Source: Akkermansia sp.
GTDB taxonomy: Bacteria; Verrucomicrobiota; Verrucomicrobiia; Verrucomicrobiales; Akkermansiaceae
NCBI GenBank assembly: GCA_017555465.1
Contig: JAFZGH010000231.1
Location: forward strand, 1 to 5,054
Direction: 5' to 3'
DNA: 5,054 nucleotides
Both the position numbers and the translations under genes were made by a program. This document shows positions 1 through 5,054 of this stretch, piece by piece (within the stretch, counting starts at the first letter, position 1; each line of letters starts with the position of its first letter). Under the pieces are notes generated by a model, which was not told the origin of the DNA, searched no databases, and saw nothing but the letters and a program-made list of their open reading frames with translations.

Positions 1-33
1 CTCTCGCGTTAGAATGGCAGGCAGTACAGCGGC

Positions 34-1188
34 ATGAACGAAACAATCACCAGCAAGCCCCGCACTGTCAGGCGAGCCATGCAGGCCAGCCTGCAGGTGC
101 TCATCCTCGTGCTGGGGGTGCCGCTGGGGATTCTGGGGGGCTGGTATGCGCTTGCTCCCAGTCCTGCGCGCCTGGCAGAGCAGGCTGCGGGAGGGGCTGA
201 TTCGGCAGCCTTGCTGGAGCTGGTGCAGCGCGCGCCTCACCAGCAGCAGGCGGCTGATGTGCTGCATGAGTTGCTGGGGCAGGATTCCCATGCCCTCAAG
301 GCCTTGGTCGGCCTGGCTTCCGGGCATGAGGCGGCTTGCCTCCACCTGATATACGTGGCCCGTTCACAACCTGCGGCGTTTGATAAACTTTCCGGTGTGC
401 CGATGACTTATTCCCTGGCGCTGGCACTGGTGCGCCACATGACGCCGGAGGGCTTTTCCCGGCTGGAGCAGATGGCTGGCACCCATGCTGATGCCTGCTT
501 CATTCTGGGTGTGGCTTGCGAAAAGGCATATCTGGGAGCAACTCCGGAAAATGGTGTGTACAAGATACCGGATCTGGAACGCGCGGCATACTGGTATGAC
601 CGGGCCCGCACGATGGGTTCCGGGATGGGTACCAGTCATTATGGCCGGCTTGCCTACCATTTCGGGCTGCTGTGCTATGCGGAAAACGCAGTGGATGCTG
701 TCTGCTGGTTCAGAGAAGCCGCCGCGTGTAACCACGCCGAAGCCCAATGTGCACTGGGAGTCTGCTATGCATCTGGTGAAGGGGTGGAGAAAAATCTGGA
801 AAAAGCCGTAGAATGGTATTGCCGCTCGGCAGAGCAGGGCTATGTGGAAGCTCAATACAACCTCGGATTGTGTTATCTGCACGGTGAGGGCGTTGAGGCA
901 GATGTCGCTGCATCTGCCCAATGGTTTCGCAAGGCTGCCGAACAAGAGGATGCTCCGGCTCAATATTATCTTGGTTATTGCTTCGCTGAGGGAAAAGGTG
1001 TTGCGCAGGATTGGAAGAACGCTGCATCCTGGTTTCTCCAGTCGGCCAGTCAGAATTACACCAAGGCGCAGCTGGCACTGGCCGAATGTTACGAACGCGG
1101 GCTGGGCGTTGCCCCGGATGCCGCCACCGCCCGCTACTGGCGCAGCCGCGCTGCTGAAAATTCACAAATTACTATACCTGAATCATGA
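34..1188 (+). CDS. Membrane-anchored Sel1-repeat (SEL1-like TPR) protein
   Basis: This 384-residue protein probably acts as a periplasm-facing scaffold; Sel1 repeats are helical-hairpin modules that bind other proteins, and the partner here is unknown. A basic N-terminus (KPRTVRR, residues 8-14) precedes a hydrophobic segment at about 18-41, read as an uncleaved signal anchor with the rest outside the cytoplasm. Residues 45-150 are helical and match nothing I recognise. Degenerate repeats at about 153-234 are followed by four clear repeats starting near 237, 273, 309 and 345, a period of exactly 36 residues. They carry the typical LGxCYxxGxGV and A-x2-W-[YF] motifs. The start is fixed because an in-frame TAG lies at 10-12 and ATG 34 is the first start codon after it; the next ATG (79) would remove the basic residues before the anchor. 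No Shine-Dalgarno is visible. TAGAAT at 10-15 could be a -10 box, but its -35 would lie outside the window. The gene overlaps the next one by 4 bases. Confidence 0.9.
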   Translation: MNETITSKPRTVRRAMQASLQVLILVLGVPLGILGGWYALAPSPARLAEQAAGGADSAALLELVQRAPHQQQAADVLHELLGQDSHALKALVGLASGHEAACLHLIYVARSQPAAFDKLSGVPMTYSLALALVRHMTPEGFSRLEQMAGTHADACFILGVACEKAYLGATPENGVYKIPDLERAAYWYDRARTMGSGMGTSHYGRLAYHFGLLCYAENAVDAVCWFREAAACNHAEAQCALGVCYASGEGVEKNLEKAVEWYCRSAEQGYVEAQYNLGLCYLHGEGVEADVAASAQWFRKAAEQEDAPAQYYLGYCFAEGKGVAQDWKNAASWFLQSASQNYTKAQLALAECYERGLGVAPDAATARYWRSRAAENSQITIPES

Positions 1189-1583
1189 AAGTACTCTATA
1201 TACTACTCCCGCTCCTGCTGGCGTCCTGCTCGCTGCTGCGCCCGGTTTCCAAGCCTTATTTCAATGATGACTGCGGTGAAGGCCGCATCGGCTACTGCAT
1301 CAACGGCCGCGATGACCGCCGCTGGCATGCCGCTGTGGCGGCTTCGCACGATGCTCAGCTGCAGGCTGCCACGAAAGCCCAGGTGGAACGCGATTTCGGC
1401 CCTATGCATGTGACGCTCCATGGCGACGGCGGCACGGAGTCCTTTGTGTACTTCTACTTTGACCACCCGAAGAATACCATTGAGTACACCCATGCGCTGC
1501 GGTTTGATTTTACCGCAGCAGGGCGCGTCTCACGGGCTGAGGTGGTGCTCATGGCAGACCCCACCCTGGTCGAGCCTCATTAA
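1185..1583 (+). CDS. Small lipoprotein, possibly BamE/SmpA-like
   Basis: This 132-residue protein begins with a lipoprotein signal peptide: MK, a hydrophobic stretch, then a lipobox L12-A13-S14-C15. Cys15 is the predicted lipidated residue. Ser16 follows it, so there is no Asp inner-membrane retention signal, and in a diderm the outer membrane is the likely location (an inference). Two more cysteines, C30 and C38, could form a disulfide. The C-terminal half has the pattern T63-x3-V67-x3-FGP (71-73), then FVYFYF (87-92), then LRFDF-x3-GRV (105-115). This recalls the helix plus beta-hairpin layout of BamE/SmpA/OmlA-type lipoproteins, but the match is loose and the function should be treated as unknown. 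The ATG overlaps the stop codon of the Sel1 gene as ATGA with no Shine-Dalgarno, so translation is probably coupled. A strong hairpin begins about 20 bases after the stop. Confidence 0.82.
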   Translation: MKVLYILLPLLLASCSLLRPVSKPYFNDDCGEGRIGYCINGRDDRRWHAAVAASHDAQLQAATKAQVERDFGPMHVTLHGDGGTESFVYFYFDHPKNTIEYTHALRFDFTAAGRVSRAEVVLMADPTLVEPH

Positions 1584-1602
1584 TTTTGTTTTTGATATAA
1601 AG

Positions 1603-1640
1603 AACGCGGGCTGAGGAAATATCCTCAGCCCGCTTGCGTT
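1603..1640. terminator. Probable bidirectional terminator hairpin between convergent genes
   Basis: The arm at 1606-1617 (GCGGGCTGAGGA) is perfectly complementary to 1622-1633 (TCCTCAGCCCGC), giving a 12-bp stem with a 4-base AATA loop. An alternative outer pairing of AACGC (1603-1607) with GCGTT (1636-1640) extends the foot. The hairpin lies between the lipoprotein gene (ends 1583, plus strand) and the symporter gene (ends at 1662, minus strand), so it can serve both. Neither side has a long run of U: the plus strand continues TTGCGTTTGAA and the minus strand continues GTTCTTTATAT. The stem is strong, but classical intrinsic termination is only moderately supported. Confidence 0.7.
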
Positions 1641-1661
1641 TGAATTAAAGGGGGAAAGGTA

Positions 1662-3065
1662 TTACCAGCACTCCAGGTCGTCGGCAATGTCGGGCATCTT
1701 GTCCTTGGAGAACACAGGGTCGGTGATGCCGGCACGCTTCTGGGCGCGGTAGTCTTCCAGCAGGCGGAAGGCGTATTTACCCAGCAGCACAATGGCGATG
1801 AGGTTGCAGATGGTCATGAGGCCCATGAACAAGTCTGCCAGGTTCCATACCGTGCTCAGGCTGGCCACGGAGCCGAACAGCACCATGCCCGCCACGATGA
1901 TGCGGTAGGTGGTGAGTACCCAGTTCTTCTTGCTGAGGTACCGCACGTTGGCCTCGCCGTAGTAGTAGTTGCCCAGCACGCTGCTGTAGGCAAAGAAGAA
2001 GATGGCGATGGCCACGGCAATGTTGCCCCAGGGGCCGATCTGCTGGCTGAGGGCCGCCTGGGTCAGCTTGATGCCGCTCACATCGCTTCCGGCGGGAATA
2101 CCTCCTACCAGGATAATGAAGGCGGTGCAGGAGCAGATGATGAGGGTGTCGCTGAACACGCTGATGGCCTGCACCTTGCCCTGTTTCACCGGGTGGGATA
2201 CATCGGCCGTTGCTGCCACGTTGGGGGCGGAGCCCATGCCGGCCTCGTTGCTGTACAGGCCGCGGCGGATGCCCTGCTGGATAGCTGCACCCAGACCACC
2301 GGCAAGCCCCTGTTCCCAGCCGAAGGCGTGGGAGATGATGAGGTTGAGTACATGGGGAATTTCGGTGATGTTGAGAAGGATGACCACCAGGGCCAGCGCG
2401 ATGTAGCCCAGCGCCATGAAGGGAACGATGACGCTGCTCACCTTGGCAATGCTCTGGATGCCACCGAAGATGATGACCAGGGTGAGCAGGGTGAGGACGG
2501 TGCCCATGTATGAGGGCGGAATGGCAAAGGCTTCCTCGAAGGCCTGGCAGATGGTGTTGCTCTGCAGGGAGTTGAAGGCAAATCCGAAGGTGAGGATGAG
2601 CAGGATGGAGAAGATAGTGCCCATCCACGGCTTTTTGAGACCTTTGCTCATGTAGTAGGCCGGGCCGCCGATGAAGGAGGATTCGCCCTTGATTTTGTAC
2701 AGCTGGGCCAGGGTGGATTCCACAAAGGCGCTGCTGGCTCCCAGGAACGCGATGAGCCACATCCAGAACACGGCACCGGGGCCGCCCAGTGCAATGGCCA
2801 CCGCCACACCGGCCAGATTACCCGTGCCCACGCGGCTGGCAATGGAAATGGCAAAGGCCTGGAAAGAGGAGATGCGCTCGACTCCTTCCTCCCGTTCTTC
2901 GTGCGTGCAGTTGCGGAACATCACCGGAAGGTCGCGCAGCATGGTGAGCTGCACAAATTTGCAACGAATCGTGAACCAGATAGCGCAGCCAATCAGCATG
3001 GCCACCAGCACGTAGGTCCATAAAATCCCGTTGGCCCAGTCGACGAATTGTGTAAGGAATTCCAT
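1662..3065 (-). CDS. Sodium:alanine/glycine symporter, AgcS family
   Basis: This 467-residue inner-membrane carrier is expected to import alanine or glycine with Na+ (amino acid carrier family AgcS/AlsT/DagA, APC superfamily). The family signature is intact at residues 94-109 (GGPGAVFWMWLIAFLG). Other conserved family blocks are present: RVGTGNLAG at 78-86, GGPAYYM at 133-139, RRGLYSNEAGMGSAPN at 267-282 and GEANVRYL at 370-377. I count about 10-11 hydrophobic segments, near 14-34, 66-92, 97-118, 150-168, 186-206, 210-231, 302-321, 345-365, 384-403 and 409-429. Length and motif order are normal for the family, and no key block is missing. The C-terminal tail (about 436-467) is hydrophilic. 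The start is the ATG at 3065-3063, about 18 bases downstream of the predicted transcription start, with no Shine-Dalgarno. It is a single-gene unit, divergent from the NhaC-type antiporter. Whether it prefers alanine or glycine cannot be read from the sequence. Confidence 0.95.
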   Translation of the reverse strand: MEFLTQFVDWANGILWTYVLVAMLIGCAIWFTIRCKFVQLTMLRDLPVMFRNCTHEEREEGVERISSFQAFAISIASRVGTGNLAGVAVAIALGGPGAVFWMWLIAFLGASSAFVESTLAQLYKIKGESSFIGGPAYYMSKGLKKPWMGTIFSILLILTFGFAFNSLQSNTICQAFEEAFAIPPSYMGTVLTLLTLVIIFGGIQSIAKVSSVIVPFMALGYIALALVVILLNITEIPHVLNLIISHAFGWEQGLAGGLGAAIQQGIRRGLYSNEAGMGSAPNVAATADVSHPVKQGKVQAISVFSDTLIICSCTAFIILVGGIPAGSDVSGIKLTQAALSQQIGPWGNIAVAIAIFFFAYSSVLGNYYYGEANVRYLSKKNWVLTTYRIIVAGMVLFGSVASLSTVWNLADLFMGLMTICNLIAIVLLGKYAFRLLEDYRAQKRAGITDPVFSKDKMPDIADDLECW

Positions 3066-3068
3066 AAG

Positions 3069-3075
3069 CGAGTTC
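3069..3075 (-). promoter_or_regulatory. Shared leader heptamer upstream of the AgcS start
   Basis: On the minus strand the sequence is GAACTCG, then CTT, then the ATG of the symporter. The same heptamer at the same 3-base distance precedes the preferred start of the divergent antiporter gene (3211-3217). It is not complementary to the usual anti-Shine-Dalgarno sequence. It could be a translation-start element, a binding site, or chance. Confidence 0.3.
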
Positions 3076-3089
3076 AGTAAGACGCGGTG

Positions 3090-3117
3090 ACTATACCAGA
3101 AAAAATCTGAAAATCAA
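3090..3117 (-). promoter_or_regulatory. Predicted sigma-70-type promoter of the AgcS symporter gene
   Basis: Read on the minus strand, TTGATT (3117-3112; 4 of 6 bases match the -35 consensus) is followed by a 16-base spacer and TATAGT (3095-3090; 5 of 6 match the -10 consensus). The predicted transcription start near 3083 gives a 5' leader of roughly 18 bases before the ATG at 3065. Spacing and position fit well, but this is pattern matching only. Confidence 0.6.
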
Positions 3118-3160
3118 GCATTTAATGTTACGGATGTTATTCAGGGTGTTCGCTATGGGA

Positions 3161-3189
3161 TTGACAGAACCACATCTTTATGTTATGAA
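3161..3189 (+). promoter_or_regulatory. Predicted sigma-70-type promoter of the NhaC-family gene
   Basis: A perfect -35 hexamer TTGACA (3161-3166) is followed by an optimal 17-base spacer and TATGAA (3184-3189; 4 of 6 match the -10 consensus). Transcription would start near 3196, about 25 bases before the ATG at 3221. The promoter lies inside the longest possible reading frame (open from the ATG at 3125). If it is used, the starts at 3125, 3134, 3155 and 3185 are excluded. Confidence 0.6.
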
Positions 3190-3210
3190 AGGGGCACAAC
3201 TTTCTCCAAA

Positions 3211-3217
3211 GAACTCG
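3211..3217 (+). promoter_or_regulatory. Shared leader heptamer upstream of the NhaC-family start
   Basis: The sequence is GAACTCG, then AAC, then ATG at 3221, matching the heptamer and spacing found before the divergent symporter gene. It supports 3221 as the start codon if the motif is functional. Its role is unknown. Confidence 0.3.
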
Positions 3218-3220
3218 AAC

Positions 3221-4852
3221 ATGATGAAGAAAATTATTGTCCTGCTGATTGCCTCTTTTGCGATGCTGGCCATGTCCTGCTACGCCTCTGATTCAGAGGC
3301 CGTTGCTGAAACGGCAGCTGCGGTTATGAAGTCTCCTTTCTGTGGCACATTCTGGGCACTGGCTCCGGCCTTGTTTGCCATTGTGCTGGCGCTGATGACC
3401 AAGGAGGTATATTCCTCTCTCTTTGCGGGTGTGGTTCTGGGTGCGTGCTTTGTGTGCGATTTCTCGGCTTTGGATACGATGGATTTTGTGGTGAACCAGG
3501 GGCTGATTACCGCGTTGAAGGATACCAGCGGCGTGTTCATTTTCCTGGTGGTGCTGGGGGCCTTTGTCTGCATGATTAACAAAACCGGGGCGGCTCTCGC
3601 CTTTGGCGAGTGGGCTCAGAAGAATATCAAGTCCCGCATTGGCAGCCAGCTGGCCACTTTTGTGCTGGGTATCCTTATCTTTATTGATGACTACTTCAAC
3701 TGCCTGGCGGTGGGCAGCGTGATGCGCCCGGTGACGGATGCCAAGCGTGTTTCACGCGCCAAGCTGGCTTACATCATTGACTCCACGGCCGCGCCTGTGT
3801 GCATGATTGCGCCGATTTCCAGCTGGGCTGCTGCCGTTTCCCAGTACTCCGAAGGAACGGGCTACAACGGTCTGGAGCTGTTCATCCAGGCTATTCCCTA
3901 TAACTTCTATTCGCTGCTGGCTCTCTGCTTTGTGGTGATGATTATTTTCTCCCGCTTCGATTTCGGCCCCATGGTGCGTTACGAGCGCAACGCCATCAAA
4001 CATGGCGACCTGCACACCGTATGTGCCGGGATTGAATCCCGCGAATCCCTGGATATGCCGAAGCGCCGCGCCAAGCTGGCAGATTTGATTGTGCCGGTGC
4101 TGCTGCTGATTGGCATTGAAACCTTTGCCCTGGTGTATGTGGGCGGTATTCTGGAGGGTAAGTCCTTTGCCGATGCCATCAGTGCCACTGATGCCACCGT
4201 GGCTTTGCCCTGGGGCGCGCTCATTGCCATGGCGGTGGTGATTGTGTTCTACATGCTGCGTGGCTGCCTGAGCTTCCGCGCGGCCATGCGCTGCATCCCC
4301 GAGGGCTTTGTGGCCATGGTGCCTGCCATTTTGATTCTGACCCTGGCAACTTCGCTGAAAAATGTGACCACGGCGCTGGAAGCCCGCGAATTCATCGCCA
4401 TGCTGGTGCAGAATTCCGCTTCCGGCCTTCTGAACTTCCTTCCGGCGGTTATCTTCGTGGTAGCAGGTGTGCTGGCGTTCTCCACCGGTACCTCCTGGGC
4501 CACGTTTGGTATCCTCATCCCCATTATTGTGGCTACCTTCGATCCCACCAGCCCGCTCATGTACATCGGCATGTCTGCCTGCCTTGCCGGCGCAGTGGCT
4601 GGTGACCATTGCTCCCCGATTTCTGATACAACCATCATGTCCAGCGCCGGTGCGCAGTGCGACCACCTGAGCCATGTCTCCACCCAGCTGCCGTATGTGA
4701 TTACGGTGTCTGCAGTGTCGTTTGTAGGCTTCCTGCTGGCCGGCTTCATCCAGAACTGGTTCATCGTGTTCCCGGTGGTGCTGGTTGCCCTCTGGGTGGT
4801 GCTTTGTGTGATGAAGAAGCGCCATGCGAAGCTGCACCCTGAGGAGGATTAA
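3221..4852 (+). CDS. Na+/H+ antiporter, NhaC family
   Basis: This inner-membrane carrier of 543 residues is expected to expel Na+ (possibly Li+) in exchange for H+, supporting pH and sodium balance; some relatives use malate/lactate or other substrates. NhaC-family hallmarks, numbered from the ATG at 3221, are IDDYFNCLAVGSVMRP (155-170), SRAKLAYIIDSTAAP (178-192) followed by the APISSW block, GTSWATFGILIP (423-434) and AGDHCSPISDT (460-470). About a dozen membrane segments are visible, with a basic tail (KKRHAKLHPEED). The start at 3221 (or the adjacent ATG 3224) is preferred over 3125. A consensus promoter sits at 3161-3189, the heptamer GAACTCG lies just upstream, and translation from here gives a normal signal-like N-terminus (MMKKIIVLLIASFAMLAMSC). 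The first segment resembles a cleavable signal peptide, with possible cleavage around residues 19-23; an imperfect lipobox A-M-S-C ends at C20. It diverges from the AgcS gene. Confidence 0.92.
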   Translation: MMKKIIVLLIASFAMLAMSCYASDSEAVAETAAAVMKSPFCGTFWALAPALFAIVLALMTKEVYSSLFAGVVLGACFVCDFSALDTMDFVVNQGLITALKDTSGVFIFLVVLGAFVCMINKTGAALAFGEWAQKNIKSRIGSQLATFVLGILIFIDDYFNCLAVGSVMRPVTDAKRVSRAKLAYIIDSTAAPVCMIAPISSWAAAVSQYSEGTGYNGLELFIQAIPYNFYSLLALCFVVMIIFSRFDFGPMVRYERNAIKHGDLHTVCAGIESRESLDMPKRRAKLADLIVPVLLLIGIETFALVYVGGILEGKSFADAISATDATVALPWGALIAMAVVIVFYMLRGCLSFRAAMRCIPEGFVAMVPAILILTLATSLKNVTTALEAREFIAMLVQNSASGLLNFLPAVIFVVAGVLAFSTGTSWATFGILIPIIVATFDPTSPLMYIGMSACLAGAVAGDHCSPISDTTIMSSAGAQCDHLSHVSTQLPYVITVSAVSFVGFLLAGFIQNWFIVFPVVLVALWVVLCVMKKRHAKLHPEED

Positions 4853-4867
4853 TAAGCGGGAATTTCT

Positions 4868-4901
4868 ATTTAGCCCGAATGATGCCATTCATTGGCTAAA
4901 T
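4868..4901. repeat. Palindromic hairpin after the NhaC-family gene; may also terminate transcription
   Basis: ATTTAGCC (4868-4875) pairs perfectly with GGCTAAAT (4894-4901). Inside it, AATGA (4878-4882) pairs with TCATT (4889-4893) around the loop TGCCAT, with a 2-base CG bulge on the left arm. It begins 16 bases after the antiporter stop codon and is followed by TGTGATTTTATC, only a weak U-run. It could be a terminator. It also shares TTAGCCC (4870-4876) with the next hairpin (4937-4943), which suggests an interspersed palindromic repeat. Confidence 0.55.
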
Positions 4902-4914
4902 TGTGATTTTATCG

Positions 4915-4929
4915 GCGAGCAAAGCGAGC
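4915..4929. repeat. Short direct repeat GCGAGC-AAA-GCGAGC
   Basis: GCGAGC occurs at 4915-4920 and again at 4924-4929, separated by AAA. It lies between two hairpins. No function can be assigned; it may be part of a larger interspersed repeat unit. Confidence 0.45.
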
Positions 4930-4936
4930 GGAATTC

Positions 4937-4960
4937 TTAGCCCACGGTAGTGGGCGACAG
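4937..4960 (+). repeat. REP-like hairpin element, copy 1
   Basis: GCCCAC (4940-4945), loop GGTA (4946-4949) and GTGGGC (4950-4955) form a perfect 6-bp stem. It is preceded by TTA and followed directly by GACAG (4956-4960). Copy 2 at 5024-5047 has the same geometry, an RGTA-like loop of the form GRTA, and the same GACAG tail, but half of its base pairs differ. The design resembles REP sequences, which have a short conserved tag next to a hairpin. No REP-associated transposase is in the window. Confidence 0.55.
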
Positions 4961-4962
4961 AT

Positions 4963-5010
4963 GTTAGGCAGGTGCAAGCGTGCGTCAGCACGCGCAGCGC
5001 CTGCTCCAAC
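4963..5010. repeat. Long imperfect palindrome (nested hairpin) between the two REP-like copies
   Basis: The inner stem GCGTGC (4978-4983) pairs with GCACGC (4988-4993) around loop GTCA. The outer stem GCAGGTGC (4968-4975) pairs with GCGCCTGC (4997-5004), with one G-U pair, separated from the inner stem by an AA/GCA internal loop. GTT (4963-4965) and AAC (5008-5010) can close the foot. The plus strand continues with an A-rich stretch (5011-5020), not a T-run, so it is not a standard terminator for the upstream gene. Its function is unknown. Confidence 0.5.
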
Positions 5011-5023
5011 AAAAAAACAAACC

Positions 5024-5047
5024 TAAACCCGTGATAACGGGTGACAG
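5024..5047 (+). repeat. REP-like hairpin element, copy 2
   Basis: ACCCGT (5027-5032), loop GATA (5033-5036) and ACGGGT (5037-5042) form a perfect 6-bp stem. It is preceded by TAA and followed directly by GACAG (5043-5047). Compared with copy 1, three of the six pairs have changed on both sides (G-C to A-T, A-T to G-C, C-G to T-A), so pairing is kept while the sequence differs. The start of any downstream unit lies outside the window. Confidence 0.55.
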
Positions 5048-5054
5048 AAAACGA

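Noticed and set aside
364..1165. Antisense open frames within the Sel1-repeat gene
   Set aside because: No family motifs and odd composition; the plus-strand frame carries the 36-residue repeat and explains the sequence.
34..1188. Helicobacter-type cysteine-rich (Hcp) protein with beta-lactam-binding role
   Set aside because: Hcp proteins carry paired cysteines forming one disulfide per repeat. Here most repeats have a single LGxCY cysteine, so the assignment is not supported.
1777..2760. Open frame of 327 codons on the minus strand inside the AgcS symporter gene
   Set aside because: It is a shifted frame of a confidently assigned gene. Its composition (Pro, His, Gln, Arg-rich) is typical of a shadow frame.
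3125..3220. N-terminal extension of the NhaC-family protein
   Set aside because: A consensus promoter lies inside it and a typical signal-like N-terminus begins at 3221.
3752..4888. Long open frame (378 codons) on the minus strand opposite the NhaC-family gene
   Set aside because: Its translation is rich in His, Gln, Gly and Asn with no domain I recognise, and it is fully antisense to a gene with clear family motifs. It is an out-of-frame shadow.
4963..5010. Intrinsic terminator of the NhaC-family gene
   Set aside because: It is more than 100 bases past the stop and is followed by an A-rich run instead of T on the plus strand. On the minus strand the T-run would precede the stem.
4868..5047. 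CRISPR array
   Set aside because: The hairpins differ in sequence and spacing; there is no regular repeat-spacer pattern and no cas gene.

Overview
The window looks like an ordinary chromosomal segment of a bacterium with medium-high GC. None of the four genes has a recognisable Shine-Dalgarno sequence. One encodes a Sel1-repeat protein, and the right end holds a cluster of TTAGCCC-type hairpins. Together these suggest a Verrucomicrobiota (Akkermansia-like) gut bacterium. That placement is an inference at low to moderate confidence; no marker gene or rRNA is present to confirm it.

Layout. (1) Positions 34-1583, plus strand: a two-gene unit. A membrane-anchored Sel1-repeat protein (384 aa) overlaps by 4 bases (ATGA) a small lipoprotein (132 aa) with a weak resemblance to BamE/SmpA lipoproteins. 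(2) Positions 1603-1640: a strong GC-rich hairpin between convergent genes, probably a shared terminator. (3) Positions 1662-3065, minus strand: a sodium:alanine/glycine symporter of the AgcS family. (4) Positions 3066-3220: a divergent promoter region with a good sigma-70-like promoter for each flanking transporter. Both start codons are preceded by the same 7-mer, GAACTCG, exactly 3 bases upstream of ATG. (5) Positions 3221-4852, plus strand: an NhaC-family Na+/H+ antiporter. The frame stays open back to 3125, but a consensus promoter lies inside that extension, so the start near 3221 is preferred. (6) Positions 4853-5054: no gene. It holds four hairpins in about 180 bases, two of which are copies of one element with compensatory base-pair changes.

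How the genes fit together. The divergent pair is a plausible sodium cycle: AgcS brings in alanine or glycine with Na+, and the NhaC-type antiporter expels Na+ in exchange for protons. The Sel1 protein and lipoprotein are probably co-translated envelope proteins that face the periplasm; their job is unknown. I found no mobile element gene, CRISPR array, tRNA, rRNA, or convincing new multi-gene system. The most unusual non-coding signal is the covarying hairpin pair at the right end.
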